In this document: positions 33,659 through 42,852 of the stretch, one piece after another | Position numbering within the stretch: the first letter of the stretch is position 1 | Layout of the letters: each line of letters opens with the position of its first letter | From: Ferrovibrio sp965278975 | Lineage (GTDB): Bacteria; Pseudomonadota; Alphaproteobacteria; Ferrovibrionales; Ferrovibrionaceae | Reading direction: 5' to 3' | NCBI RefSeq assembly: GCF_965278975.1 | Contig: NZ_OZ257126.1 | Coordinates: 744,001-808,000, forward strand | Length of the DNA: 64,000 nucleotides | Position numbers and translations under genes: made by a program | Notes under the pieces: generated by a model | The model's input: only the letters and a program-made list of their open reading frames with translations | The model's database searches: none | Told to the model about the DNA's origin: nothing

Positions 33659-35041
33659 TCAGGTATTCAGGCGCAGGTGGAAGGATTTCGGCCGGGTGAG
33701 TGATTCAAAACCGACCGAGGAAAGCGTACAGCCACGGCCGGAATTCTTCACGCCGGTCCAGGCCAGGGCCGGATCGAGATAATCACAGCGGTTCATGAAC
33801 ACTGTGCCGGTCTCAAGCTCGGCGCCGAGCCGCGCGGCGGCTTCCGCGTCCTTGGTCCAGATCGCTGCCGTGAGGCCATAGTCGCTGTCATTCATCAAGT
33901 GCACGGCCTCGGCATCCGAACTTACCTTCATGATGCCGATGGCGGGGCCAAAAGTCTCTTCCGACATCAGCCGCATCTTGTGCGTCACATCCACCAGCAC
34001 CTGTGGCGCCATGTAGGGCGTACCCTCGCGGTCGACGCTGAAATGGCTCGGCGCCACCAGGGATTTCGCGCCCTGGGTCACCGCCTCGGCGACCTGGCCG
34101 CGCACGAAATCGGCAGCGGCGACGCGCACCATCGGGCCGAGATTGGTTTCGGCTTTAGTCGGATCGCCCAGCACATACTTCTTGGTCAGATCGACGAAGC
34201 CATCGACGAAAGCACCATAGAGTTTCTCGTGCACATAAATGCGCTCGATGCCGCAGCAGGATTGCCCGGAATTGAAGAAGGCGCCATCGACCAGGTTTTC
34301 CACCGCATGGGCCAGATCGGCATCCGCGCGGACATAGGCTGGATCCTTGCCGCCAAGTTCAAGGCCAGCGCCGACGAAGCGGCTGACTAGGGCCTGCTGC
34401 ACCGCATGGCCGCCAGCCACCGAGCCGGTGAAGGCGACGAAGCCGACGCGGCCATCGCGCATCACCTTGTCGGCATCGGCATGGCTCAAATGCAGATACT
34501 GGAACACGCCCTCGGGCAGGCCGGCCTCGCGGAAGGCTTCGGCATAGCGTTCGGCACAGAGCGGAGTCTGGTGCGAATGTTTGAGCAGCACGGTGTTGCC
34601 AGCCAGCAAGGCCGGAATCACCGCGTTCACCGAGGTGAGATAGGGATAGTTCCACGGCGCGATGACAAACACCACGCCATGCGGTTCGCGGCGGATGAAG
34701 CGGCGGAAATTATCCTTCGCGGCCGGCTCAATATCGCCAAGGGCCTGCGGCGCGATATCGATCATGTGGCTGGCGCGCTCGTTGAAGCCGCGTACTTCGC
34801 CGGGTGTCTGGCCCGAGGGACGGCCCATCTGCCAGGTAAGTTCGGCGGCGATATCGGCACCCTTGGCAACAAAGGCGGCGACCGCCTTACGCAGCACCTG
34901 CTGGCGCTGCGTAAGCGGCGTGGCCCGCCAGGCAGCACCGGCGGCAACCGACTTTGCCAGCGCCGCCTCGATGGCAGCGGCCTTGGCCAGTTCACGCTCG
35001 ACATAGACCCGGCCGTCGACCGGGCTGACACATTTCAACAT
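33659..35041 (-). CDS. Aldehyde dehydrogenase
   Basis: A 460-residue NAD(P)-dependent aldehyde dehydrogenase. VFVIAPWNYPYLT is the N-terminal cofactor segment, FTGSVAGGHAV the nucleotide loop, LELGGKDPAY contains the general base Glu, and NSGQSCCGIERIYV contains the catalytic Cys. ATG 35041 is used because it starts at the family N-terminus (CVSPVDGRVY) and has a TGAGG site upstream; the longer frame runs into the ligase gene. It is seven bases downstream of the glutamine-synthetase-like gene. Confidence 0.92.
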   Translation of the reverse strand: MLKCVSPVDGRVYVERELAKAAAIEAALAKSVAAGAAWRATPLTQRQQVLRKAVAAFVAKGADIAAELTWQMGRPSGQTPGEVRGFNERASHMIDIAPQALGDIEPAAKDNFRRFIRREPHGVVFVIAPWNYPYLTSVNAVIPALLAGNTVLLKHSHQTPLCAERYAEAFREAGLPEGVFQYLHLSHADADKVMRDGRVGFVAFTGSVAGGHAVQQALVSRFVGAGLELGGKDPAYVRADADLAHAVENLVDGAFFNSGQSCCGIERIYVHEKLYGAFVDGFVDLTKKYVLGDPTKAETNLGPMVRVAAADFVRGQVAEAVTQGAKSLVAPSHFSVDREGTPYMAPQVLVDVTHKMRLMSEETFGPAIGIMKVSSDAEAVHLMNDSDYGLTAAIWTKDAEAAARLGAELETGTVFMNRCDYLDPALAWTGVKNSGRGCTLSSVGFESLTRPKSFHLRLNT

Positions 35042-35048
35042 GCGGACC

Positions 35049-36431
35049 TCAGATGATTTCGAAATAACGCGCCAACTGCCAGTCGGTGATTGCCTTGCGG
35101 TATTCCCGTTCTTCCCATTCGCGCGTAGCGGCGTAATGCTCGACGAAAGCATCGCCGAACAGATCACGCGCCGGCTTGCTCTTCTTCAGGCGGCCGGCCG
35201 CCTCGAACAGGGTGCGCGGCAACTGGTACTTGGCCGGCAGGTCCACGGCATAGGCATTGCCCTGCAAGGCCGGTGTCGGCTCGATCTTGTTTTCCACGCC
35301 CCACAGGCCGGCGCCGATGGCCGCCGCCATGGCGATATAGGGATTGATATCGGCGGCGGCGATGCGGAATTCGACGCGCTGCGACTTCGGCGAGCCGGGA
35401 ATGGCGCGCAACGCCGTGGTGCGGTTCTCGACGCCCCAGGAAGCCTGGGTCGGCGCCCAGAAGCCTGGAATCAGGCGGGTATAGCTGTTCACCGTGCAGG
35501 CGACCATGGAGAGCAGTTCCGGCAGCAAGGCCTGCTGACCGCCGATGAAATGCCGCATCGTGTCGGAGATATTGTGCTTCTGCTTCGGATCGTGGAAGGC
35601 GGTCTTGCCATCCTTCTTCTTCAGCGAAAGATGGATATGGCCGCTCTGGCCCGGCCAGTCATGCGACCATTTCGCCATGAACGTGGCCATCTTGCCCTGG
35701 CGCTGCAACAGCGCCTTGGTGAAAGTCTTGAACAGGGCGGCCTTGTCAGCGGCTTTCAATGCCTCATCCACCGTGATCGCGGCTTCCAGCACGCCGGCGC
35801 CGGTTTCGGTATGCAGGCCTTCCAGCGGGAAATCCATCTTCACGCCGAGATCGATCAGATCGTGATAGAGCGAGGACTCCACCGAGTTGCGTAGCACGGA
35901 ATAGCCGAAGAAACCCGGCGTGATCGGCTTCAGGCCGCGATAACCCTTCTCACGGATCGAATGTGGTGTTTCGTCGAACACGAAGAATTCGAATTCGCAG
36001 GCGCCCAGCACCTTGTAGCCGAGTTTGTCGGCCCGTTCGAGCACACGGCGCAGCACGGCACGGGGACAGACGGTATCGGCTGGCGGTGAAAATTCACCCA
36101 GGAAGAACAGGGTATTCGGTTCCCAGGGAATATCGCGGCAGGTATCGGGCAGCACCCGCACCGGGGCATCGGGATAGGCGGTATGCCAGCCGGTATAGCT
36201 GACATTGTCGTAGAGCTGATCATTGGAATCCCAGCCCAGCACCACGTCGCAGAAGCCGAAGCCGCTATCCAGCGCCGAGAGGAATTTCTCAACCGAGATA
36301 TACTTGCCACGCAGCACGCCATCGACATCGAAGGCGCCGACCTTCACCCGGTCGATCTTGCGCTCGGCCACGATGCGGCGGGCATCGGCCACGGTTTTCA
36401 CTTGCCTCGACTGCAACGCCATCCTAGCCAT
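35049..36431 (-). CDS. Glutamine-synthetase-like ligase (PuuA/IpuC type)
   Basis: A 460-residue member of the glutamine synthetase superfamily. The N-terminal beta-grasp contains VKVGAFDVDGVLRGKY. GQSGHIHLSL binds metal and ATP, MVACTVNSYTRLIPGFWAPT is the glutamate-binding loop, and VEFRIAAADINPYIAMAA is the C-terminal metal site. These relatives usually gamma-glutamylate amines such as putrescine, isopropylamine or alaninol rather than make glutamine. Neighbouring alcohol and aldehyde dehydrogenases and an amidotransferase support that reading. ATG 36431 is chosen; ATG 36422 and TTG 36452 are also possible. Confidence 0.88.
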   Translation of the reverse strand: MARMALQSRQVKTVADARRIVAERKIDRVKVGAFDVDGVLRGKYISVEKFLSALDSGFGFCDVVLGWDSNDQLYDNVSYTGWHTAYPDAPVRVLPDTCRDIPWEPNTLFFLGEFSPPADTVCPRAVLRRVLERADKLGYKVLGACEFEFFVFDETPHSIREKGYRGLKPITPGFFGYSVLRNSVESSLYHDLIDLGVKMDFPLEGLHTETGAGVLEAAITVDEALKAADKAALFKTFTKALLQRQGKMATFMAKWSHDWPGQSGHIHLSLKKKDGKTAFHDPKQKHNISDTMRHFIGGQQALLPELLSMVACTVNSYTRLIPGFWAPTQASWGVENRTTALRAIPGSPKSQRVEFRIAAADINPYIAMAAAIGAGLWGVENKIEPTPALQGNAYAVDLPAKYQLPRTLFEAAGRLKKSKPARDLFGDAFVEHYAATREWEEREYRKAITDWQLARYFEII

Positions 36432-36448
36432 CCCCCGTTCAGTCCCGT

Positions 36449-37267
36449 TCAAGACTTATTGATCAATCCCAGTGCCCAGGCATGCAAGGCCGGCGATGCC
36501 GCAGCAACAACGCGGCCATCCGAACCAAGCCTGAGCGGCTGGCCTGCCCAATCCGTTACCACGCCACCGGCGCCCTCGATCACCGCCACCAGCGGCAGGT
36601 AATCATAAGGCTGTAAGCCGACCTCAATGACCAGATCGACATAACCCGCCGCCAGCAGTGCATAAGCGTAGCAATCGCCGCCGAAACGGCGCAGCCGCAC
36701 GGCTTCGCTCACCCGCTCGAAACCAGTCCGCGCCGCGCCTTCGAACATATCCGGCGAGGTGGCGTAGAGCACGGCTTCCGCTGGATCGGTGCAGCCACTG
36801 ACCCGGCAGGGGGCATTGTTGAACCGCGTCGGCTGACCGGCCTCGCCCACCCATGTTTCATGCAGGGCCGGCATGTCGATCATGCCGAGCTTGGGTACGC
36901 CATGCTCAAGCAAGGCAATTAAAGTGCCGAATAATGGCAGGCCGGTTACAAAGCTCTTGGTGCCGTCGATGGGATCGATCACCCAGGTATAGCGGGCGCC
37001 GAGTCGTTCGGCGCCATGCTCCTCGCCATAGATGGCATGTTCCGGGTGGCGCTCGGCGATGATTGAGCGCATCGCCGCCTCGATGGCACGGTCTGCCACC
37101 GTCACCGGGCTGTGATCCGCCTTGTGCTCTACCGCCAATTTCTGCCGGAAATAGCGCTGCGCGATGGGGCGCGCGGCAGCCGCCAACGCCTGCGCCGTGG
37201 CCCGCAATTCGGGGCCGGGTTCGGCGGGGGCTGGCTGGGAGCCGGATGGTGTGGCGCTGAGTGGCAT
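36449..37267 (-). CDS. Inositol-monophosphatase-family phosphatase (HisN type)
   Basis: A 272-residue Mg2+-dependent phosphatase. IYGEEHG and WVIDPIDGTKSFVTGLP carry the metal ligands, and GGDCYAYALLAAGYVDLVIE is characteristic of HisN-type histidinol-phosphatases. That similarity suggests the substrate is a phosphorylated amino alcohol. It heads the leftward operon, 17 bases before the ligase gene, and is divergent from an aminoethylphosphonate-type importer. Its true substrate could be histidinol phosphate for histidine synthesis or a catabolic substrate shared with the operon. ATG 37267 excludes an implausible 23-residue extension. Confidence 0.82.
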   Translation of the reverse strand: MPLSATPSGSQPAPAEPGPELRATAQALAAAARPIAQRYFRQKLAVEHKADHSPVTVADRAIEAAMRSIIAERHPEHAIYGEEHGAERLGARYTWVIDPIDGTKSFVTGLPLFGTLIALLEHGVPKLGMIDMPALHETWVGEAGQPTRFNNAPCRVSGCTDPAEAVLYATSPDMFEGAARTGFERVSEAVRLRRFGGDCYAYALLAAGYVDLVIEVGLQPYDYLPLVAVIEGAGGVVTDWAGQPLRLGSDGRVVAAASPALHAWALGLINKS

Positions 37268-37270
37268 TTT

Positions 37271-37374
37271 GTGGATTTGTGTGTTTCTGTGGAATTTATA
37301 TAGACGGCCTTGCGCTTCTCTGCAACAATTCCGCAATAATTCAGGGGACGCTTTCCACGATTATGCAAATCCAC
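37271..37374. promoter_or_regulatory. Divergent promoter region with long-spaced inverted repeat
   Basis: The 125-base gap between the HisN-type and substrate-binding-protein genes is AT-rich compared with its surroundings. GTGGATTT (37271-37278) is repeated in inverse as AAATCCAC (37367-37374). A TTATAT at 37296-37301 is a possible -10 element. The DeoR-family regulator encoded at 41157 is a candidate binder. Confidence 0.35.
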
Positions 37375-37392
37375 GCTACCAAGGGGGACAAT

Positions 37393-38400
37393 ATGAAGCA
37401 CAAGCTTTTCGGCTGGGCCGCTGGCGCCCTGCTGCTGGCCGCGGCCAGCCAGGCCCAGGCTGGCACCATCACCGTCTATACGGCGCTGGAAGAAGACGAA
37501 ATCGCCGATTATGTGGCGCAGGCGAAGAAGGACATCCCGGATGTGACGGTGAATGTGCTGCGCCTTTCTACCGGCGATCTCGGCGCCCGCATCCTGGCCG
37601 AGGCCGGCAATCCGCAGCATGACGTAATCTGGGGCTGGGCCGTCACCAACATGATGGACCCGCGCGTGCTGGCCCTGGTGGAGCCTTATGCCGCCAAGGG
37701 TACGGAGAAGATGGGCAGTGCCTATCTCGCCTCCGACAAGAAGTGGTTTGCCGCCACCGGTTATATCGGCGCCTTCTGCGTCAACACCGAACGGCTGAAG
37801 CAGAAGAACCTGCCGATGCCGAAAAGCTGGGCCGATCTGCTCAACCCGGCTTTCAAGGGTGAAATCGCGATGCCGAATCCGGTGTCGTCGGGCACCGGCT
37901 ATCTGCAGATCGTGTCGATCCTGCAGAAGATGGGCGAAGAGAAGGGCTGGGCTTTCCTGAAGCAGCTCGATGGCAACGTGAACCAGTATATCAAGTCTGG
38001 TTCGCGCCCCTGCCGCCAGGCACGCGCCGGCGAATTCACCGTCGGCACGTCGCTGGCCTTCGCCGCGATCAAGTCGGTGGAGGAAGGCTTCCCGCTGGCC
38101 ATGGTGCTGCCAGCGGAAGGCGCGGGCTACGAACTCGAAGCCTCGGGCCTGATGGCTGCCTCGAAGAACAAGGCGGATGCCAAAAAGTTCCTCGACTGGA
38201 CGCTTTCGGCCAATGCCGCCGGCCTCTACGGCAAGTACAAGGAACTGGTGACGCTGCCGGGCTTCAAGCCAGGCAAGGTGGCGCGCGAAGCCGGCATGCC
38301 GGAGGATCCGGGCACGATCCTCTACAAGATGGATTTCGCCGCTTCCGCCGCCCAGCGCGATGCCATCCTGACGCGCTGGAACAAAGAAATCGGCCGCTAA
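37393..38400 (+). CDS. ABC transporter substrate-binding protein (aminoethylphosphonate/Fe(III) type)
   Basis: A 335-residue periplasmic binding protein with a Sec signal peptide (hydrophobic core ALLLAAA, cleavage after QAQA). TITVYTALEEDEI, GARILAEAGNPQHDVIWG and VKSG-like YIKSGSRPCRQARAGEF match the PhnS2-type family annotated as 2-aminoethylphosphonate binding, which is close to iron-binding FbpA. There are no obvious paired iron-ligand Tyr, so a small organic ligand is more likely. AAGGGGGA precedes ATG 37393. A terminator-like hairpin lies between this gene and the ATPase gene, which would favour excess binding protein. Confidence 0.82.
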   Translation: MKHKLFGWAAGALLLAAASQAQAGTITVYTALEEDEIADYVAQAKKDIPDVTVNVLRLSTGDLGARILAEAGNPQHDVIWGWAVTNMMDPRVLALVEPYAAKGTEKMGSAYLASDKKWFAATGYIGAFCVNTERLKQKNLPMPKSWADLLNPAFKGEIAMPNPVSSGTGYLQIVSILQKMGEEKGWAFLKQLDGNVNQYIKSGSRPCRQARAGEFTVGTSLAFAAIKSVEEGFPLAMVLPAEGAGYELEASGLMAASKNKADAKKFLDWTLSANAAGLYGKYKELVTLPGFKPGKVAREAGMPEDPGTILYKMDFAASAAQRDAILTRWNKEIGR

Positions 38401-38409
38401 GGCCGCATA

Positions 38410-38438
38410 CCCCGGGCGAGCAACTGCCCGGGGTTTTT
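38410..38438 (+). terminator. Intra-operon intrinsic terminator or attenuator
   Basis: CCCCGGGC (38410-38417) and GCCCGGGG (38426-38433) form a perfect 8-bp stem followed by TTTTT. It sits between the binding-protein gene and the ATPase gene, so partial read-through would lower transporter subunits relative to binding protein. Confidence 0.8.
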
Positions 38439-38480
38439 CTTATCCTCTCAAGCCCAGATTCATCAAACTCAGACTCAATC

Positions 38481-39473
38481 ATGCATCTCGTCATCGACAG
38501 CGTGCGCAAAAGCTTCGGCCCGGTGCTGGCGCTGGATAATGTTTCGCTCTCGCTGGAAGAAGGCGAGTTCGTCTGCCTGCTCGGACCATCAGGCTGCGGC
38601 AAGACCACGCTGCTGCGGATCATCGCCGGCCTGCTGATGCAGGATTCCGGCACGATGACACTGGCTGGGCGGGATTTGAGCAAAGTGCCGGCGCGGCAGC
38701 GCGGCTTTGGTATCGTGTTCCAGAGCTATTCGCTGTTTCCCAACATGACGGTGGCCGACAATATCGGCTATGGCCTGAAACTGCGTGGCACACCGCGGGA
38801 GCAGATCAACCGCCGCGTCACTGAATTGCTGGCGCTGATCAAGCTGCCGCAGGTGGCAGAACGTTTTCCCTGGGAGCTTTCCGGCGGACAGCAACAGCGC
38901 GTGGCGCTGGCCCGCGCTATCGCCGTCGACCCCAGCCTGCTGCTGCTGGATGAGCCGCTCTCAGCACTGGATGCCAAGGTGCGCGCCGAATTGCGCGAGG
39001 AAATCCGCGATGTGCAGCGCCGCCTGAGGATTCCCACCGTGATGGTGACGCATGATCAGGAAGAGGCTTTAAGCCTCGCCGACCGCATCGTCTGCATGAG
39101 TCGCGGCCGCATTGAGCAGGCCGGCAGCCCGACCGATCTCTACCTGCATCCGGCCACGCGTTTCGTCGCCGATTTCATGGGCGTGAGCAACCTGATCGAA
39201 CCCGCCAGGCTGCAATCGGCGCGGCCCGATCTGCTGCAAGGCTGCCCGGGCAATGATCACCTGCTCTGCCTGCGGCCCGAGCATGTAACTTTGCGCCAGG
39301 GCAGCTTCGGTACCGTGCTGGCGGTGAGCTTCCTTGGCAATATCACGCGACTGAGGCTCGACACCCCCTTGGGCCAATTGGTGGCCGAGGAGAATGGCCG
39401 CTCGCGCTTTGTGCCGGGAGACGGCATCGAAATCGCGGTCGATCCTGCCCGCGCTGCCTGGGTGGCGGCCTGA
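38481..39473 (+). CDS. ABC transporter ATP-binding protein (aminoethylphosphonate/Fe type)
   Basis: A 330-residue importer ATPase. Walker A is GPSGCGKTT, the signature is LSGGQQQRVALARAI, Walker B is LLLLDEP and the H-loop is VTHDQEEA. A C-terminal TOBE-like domain (about residues 235-325) contains LRPEHVTLRQG and LGNITRLRL. This places it with PotA/FbpC-type ATPases. It is two bases upstream of the permease start and should energise the double permease. Confidence 0.92.
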   Translation: MHLVIDSVRKSFGPVLALDNVSLSLEEGEFVCLLGPSGCGKTTLLRIIAGLLMQDSGTMTLAGRDLSKVPARQRGFGIVFQSYSLFPNMTVADNIGYGLKLRGTPREQINRRVTELLALIKLPQVAERFPWELSGGQQQRVALARAIAVDPSLLLLDEPLSALDAKVRAELREEIRDVQRRLRIPTVMVTHDQEEALSLADRIVCMSRGRIEQAGSPTDLYLHPATRFVADFMGVSNLIEPARLQSARPDLLQGCPGNDHLLCLRPEHVTLRQGSFGTVLAVSFLGNITRLRLDTPLGQLVAEENGRSRFVPGDGIEIAVDPARAAWVAA

Positions 39474-39475
39474 CC

Positions 39476-41155
39476 ATGGCCGCACCGCCGCCGCCTTCGG
39501 CACCGGCGCAGGATTCCAGGGACCGGCTGTTCAATATAGCCTGCCTGGTGATTCCAGCCGCCGCCCTGCTGCTGTTCTTCGCCTACCCAATCGCCATGAT
39601 GGGCTACCGCAGCCTGCTGGAGCCCGATGGTTCGCTTGGCTTCGGCAATTTCGCGCGCATCCTGACTTCGCGCGGCTTCGCCAAGGCGCTGATCAACAGC
39701 CTGGTCATGGGCCTGGCGACCACGGCATTGACCGTGCTGCTCGGCCTGCTGGTGGCTTTCGCGCTGCATCGCTGCCGGCTGTGGCTGAAAGCCTTGCTGC
39801 TTGGCATCATCTCGCTGCCGATCATCGCACCCTCCCTGGTGCAGGGCCTTGGCCTGATCTTCCTGCTCGGGCGCAACGGCCTGATCAACAAGAGCTTCGG
39901 CCTCAATGTCGAAATCTACGGCTTCTGGGGCCTGTTGATCGCCAACACGCTCTATGGCCTGCCGCAGGCAACCATGATCATCGGCGCCGCGCTGCGCCAT
40001 GCCGATGCGCGGCTATTCGAGGCAGCGGAGGTGATGGGCGCCTCGGGCTGGCGCCGCTTTGTCGATCTGACCTTGCCGAATATCCGCTATGGCCTACTCA
40101 GCGCGGTATTCGTGGTGTTCACCGTCACCATCACCGATTTCGGCAACGCCGCCGTGATCGGCGGCGATTACACCGTGCTGGCGATCGAGATCTATAATCA
40201 GGTCATCGGCCAGATGAACCTCAATCTCGGCGCCGTGGTCGGCATGCTGCTGCTGCTGCCCACCCTGCTCTCGTTCTATTTCGAGCGGCTGGCCAGCCAG
40301 CGGCAATTCGGCACGCAATCGGAAAATGCCGTACCCTACATCCCGCCGAAGGACCCGTGGCGCGACGGCATCGTCGGCGGCCTCGCCTGGCTGGTGGCTT
40401 TGCTGCCGCTCACCGTGGTCGGCGTGGTGGTCTATGCCAGCTTCATGCGGCTATGGCCCTATCGCCTCGATTTCACCTGGCGGCATTACGATATCAAGCT
40501 GGCCGGCGGCTACGATCCGCTGTGGATCAGCATCGGCATTTCTGCGGCAGCGGCGGCTTTCGGCACGGTATTCCTGCTGCTGCTGGGCGTGGCGCTTAAG
40601 CGCATGAGCGGGCCTTTCGCGCGCATCATCTATTTCATCGCCATGCTGCCGGCTGCCGTGCCTGGCCTGGTGCTCGGCCTGGCCTATGTGTTCGCCTTCA
40701 ACCAGCCCGGCACACCACTGATGCTGCTCTATGGCAGCGCCACCCTGCTGGCGATGTGTAATTTCTACCACTATCACACGCAGGGGTTTGTCACCATGAC
40801 GACCGGCCTGCGGCAGATTCCGCCGGCACTGGAAGAAGCCGCCACCTGCATCGGTGCTTCCACCTGGCAAGTGGTGCGTGATGTGTATGTGCCTTATACA
40901 TTGCCGGTGCTGATTTCCGTGTTCTTCTTCCTGTTCATGAGTTCGATGGTGACGCTGTCTGCCGTGATCTTCCTGGTGACGCCGAAGCTGATGCTGGCCG
41001 CCGTGACCGTGATGCGCCTGGATGAAGGCGGCTATACCTCGCAGGCCGCCGCCTTCTCCACCGTGATCATGCTGGTGGTGGCCGCTTCGCTGCTGCTGGC
41101 ACGCGGCGCCGTGTATCTGGCGCAGCGGCGCGCCGGGCTGTCTGGAACACACTGA
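39476..41155 (+). CDS. ABC transporter double permease (PhnU2-like)
   Basis: A 559-residue permease in which two transmembrane domains are fused, with about 12 helices. The first EAA loop is EAAEVMGASGWRRFVDLTLP near residues 181-200, and the second is EEAATCIGASTWQVVRDVYVP near 459-479 (conserved G-A-S-x-W-x-x-x-V). The fusion and length match the permease of aminoethylphosphonate-type and some Fe(III) importers. It follows the ATPase gene with two bases between and precedes the DeoR regulator with one base between. Confidence 0.9.
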   Translation: MAAPPPPSAPAQDSRDRLFNIACLVIPAAALLLFFAYPIAMMGYRSLLEPDGSLGFGNFARILTSRGFAKALINSLVMGLATTALTVLLGLLVAFALHRCRLWLKALLLGIISLPIIAPSLVQGLGLIFLLGRNGLINKSFGLNVEIYGFWGLLIANTLYGLPQATMIIGAALRHADARLFEAAEVMGASGWRRFVDLTLPNIRYGLLSAVFVVFTVTITDFGNAAVIGGDYTVLAIEIYNQVIGQMNLNLGAVVGMLLLLPTLLSFYFERLASQRQFGTQSENAVPYIPPKDPWRDGIVGGLAWLVALLPLTVVGVVVYASFMRLWPYRLDFTWRHYDIKLAGGYDPLWISIGISAAAAAFGTVFLLLLGVALKRMSGPFARIIYFIAMLPAAVPGLVLGLAYVFAFNQPGTPLMLLYGSATLLAMCNFYHYHTQGFVTMTTGLRQIPPALEEAATCIGASTWQVVRDVYVPYTLPVLISVFFFLFMSSMVTLSAVIFLVTPKLMLAAVTVMRLDEGGYTSQAAAFSTVIMLVVAASLLLARGAVYLAQRRAGLSGTH

Positions 41156-41156
41156 G

Positions 41157-41924
41157 ATGTGGGCGCAGGAACGCCATCGCCGTATCCAGGGCCTGCTGCA
41201 CCAGTTCAAGCAGATGTCGGCCGACGATCTGGCGCGCGACCTGGATGTCTCACGCGAGACCATCCGACGCGACCTGTTGGAACTGGAAGGCGCCGGCCTG
41301 CTGAAGCGCGTGCATGGCGGCGCCGTACTGCCCGATCCGCCGAGCGAGGCGCCCTTCGCCGACCGCCTGCAGGTGCGACGCAAGGAAAAGCAGGCGATTG
41401 CCCGCGCCGCCATCCGCGAGATCAAGCCCGGCCAGGTCTGCTTCGTCGATGCCGGCTCCACCACCGCGATCCTGGCCGCCGAACTTGGCAAGATCGCCGG
41501 GCTGACGGTGATCACCAATTCCATCGATGTCGCCGCGACCCTGAACGGCCTGCGCCAGGATGTCACCACCCTGCTGCTGGGTGGCCGGCTGCACAGCGAT
41601 GTGCCGGGCACCTATGGCGAACTCACTTTAAGCGAGGTCGCGCGCTTCCGCGCCGATGTTGCCCTGCTCTCACCGGTGGGCGTGCATCCCGAACACGGCG
41701 CCACCGATTTCGTGCTGCATGAAGCCGAGATCGCCCGCAGCATGATCCAGCAGAGCCAGCGCGTCATCTTCCTGGCCGATCACGCCAAGATCGGCAGCGT
41801 CAGCCGCGTTTCGATCTGCCCATGCAGCCGTATCGACATGGTGATCACCGATGCCGGCGCCGACCGGCGGCAGCTTGCAGCCTTGCGCCAGGCCGGCTTA
41901 GGCGAAACAATCCTCGCCGATTGA
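41157..41924 (+). CDS. DeoR/GlpR-family transcriptional regulator
   Basis: A 255-residue repressor. The N-terminal HTH contains MSADDLARDLDVSRETIRRDL (positions about 20-40, one helix-turn-helix) and KRVHGGAVLP. The C-terminal DeoR sensor domain has DAGSTTAILAAEL and TNSIDVAATL, which normally binds a phosphorylated sugar or small phosphorylated metabolite. It begins one base after the permease stop, so it is part of the importer operon and probably autoregulates it. A phosphorylated inducer would fit with the nearby HisN-type phosphatase. Confidence 0.9.
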   Translation: MWAQERHRRIQGLLHQFKQMSADDLARDLDVSRETIRRDLLELEGAGLLKRVHGGAVLPDPPSEAPFADRLQVRRKEKQAIARAAIREIKPGQVCFVDAGSTTAILAAELGKIAGLTVITNSIDVAATLNGLRQDVTTLLLGGRLHSDVPGTYGELTLSEVARFRADVALLSPVGVHPEHGATDFVLHEAEIARSMIQQSQRVIFLADHAKIGSVSRVSICPCSRIDMVITDAGADRRQLAALRQAGLGETILAD

Positions 41925-41940
41925 ACGGCGGAGGCAACCT

Positions 41941-42852
41941 GTGTCCCATATTGCGATTATCGGCGGCGGCCTGATCGGCGCGAGCTGGGTCGCCCTGTTC
42001 CTGGCCCATGGCGCCAGCGTCGTGGCCTGGGACCCGATAGCGGCGATGCGGCAGAGCTTCGCCAAGCGCACCGAGGCGATGCGCCGGCAGTTGCGCCCAC
42101 TGGGCCTCAAGGCCAAGGGCGAGTTGCGCGTCGTGGCGACACTGGCCGAGGCTGTACAAGGCGCTGCCTGGATCCAGGAGAATGCGCCCGAGCAGATACC
42201 GCTGAAACGCGCGCTCTATGCCGAGATCGAGGCACTGAATGGCAAGGCATTGATTGCCTCATCCACTTCGTCCTTCCAATGGTCGGAACTCGCCGCCGGG
42301 ATGCAGCGGCCAAACCGGTTGGTGGTGGCGCATCCGTTCAATCCGCCGCATCTGGTGCCGCTGGTGGAAATCTATGGCCGCACCAAGGCCGCCGTGGATC
42401 AGGCTTTTGCCTTCTATGAAGGCTTTGGTAAGGCACCGATCCGTATCCGCCGCGAAGCCGCCGGCCATGTCGCCAACCGGCTGGCCTCGGCACTGTGGCG
42501 CGAAGCGGTGAATATCGTCGCCGAGGGCATCGCCGACGTGGCGGACGTGGACAAGGCGCTGGTGGAAGGGCCGGGCCTGCGCTGGGCGATCCAGGGCGCG
42601 CATATGACCTACCATCTCGGCGGCGGCAGCGGCGGCCTCAAGCATTACCTGGAGCATCTCGGCCAGAGCCAGGAAAAGCGCTGGCGCTCGCTTGGTTCAC
42701 CCCGTCTGGACGCCGCCACCAAGCGCAAGCTGGTGCAGGGCATTGCGAAGGAGAGCCAAGGCCGCAGCATCGAGCAGCTTGCCGCCGAGCGCGATGCCAT
42801 GCTGCTGGCATTGCTCAAGCTCAAGCGTCCGCCAGTTAAGCGCCAAAAGTAA
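41941..42852 (+). CDS. 3-hydroxyacyl-CoA dehydrogenase-like oxidoreductase
   Basis: A 303-residue NAD-dependent dehydrogenase with a GTG start preceded by GGAGG. The Rossmann motif is IIGGGLIGASW. ASSTSSFQWSEL and RLVVAHPFNPPHLVPLVEI (with the catalytic His) are typical of the lambda-crystallin / carnitine dehydrogenase branch. FGKAPIRIRREAAGHVANRL follows. This branch oxidises hydroxy acids that are not always CoA esters. It is 16 bases after the DeoR gene. Its 3' end overlaps the convergent VOC gene by 17 bases. Confidence 0.85.
   Translation: MSHIAIIGGGLIGASWVALFLAHGASVVAWDPIAAMRQSFAKRTEAMRRQLRPLGLKAKGELRVVATLAEAVQGAAWIQENAPEQIPLKRALYAEIEALNGKALIASSTSSFQWSELAAGMQRPNRLVVAHPFNPPHLVPLVEIYGRTKAAVDQAFAFYEGFGKAPIRIRREAAGHVANRLASALWREAVNIVAEGIADVADVDKALVEGPGLRWAIQGAHMTYHLGGGSGGLKHYLEHLGQSQEKRWRSLGSPRLDAATKRKLVQGIAKESQGRSIEQLAAERDAMLLALLKLKRPPVKRQK

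Noticed and set aside
39476..41155. Possible frameshift fusion of two permease genes
   Set aside because: Double permeases of this length are normal in the aminoethylphosphonate/Fe(III)-type importer family.
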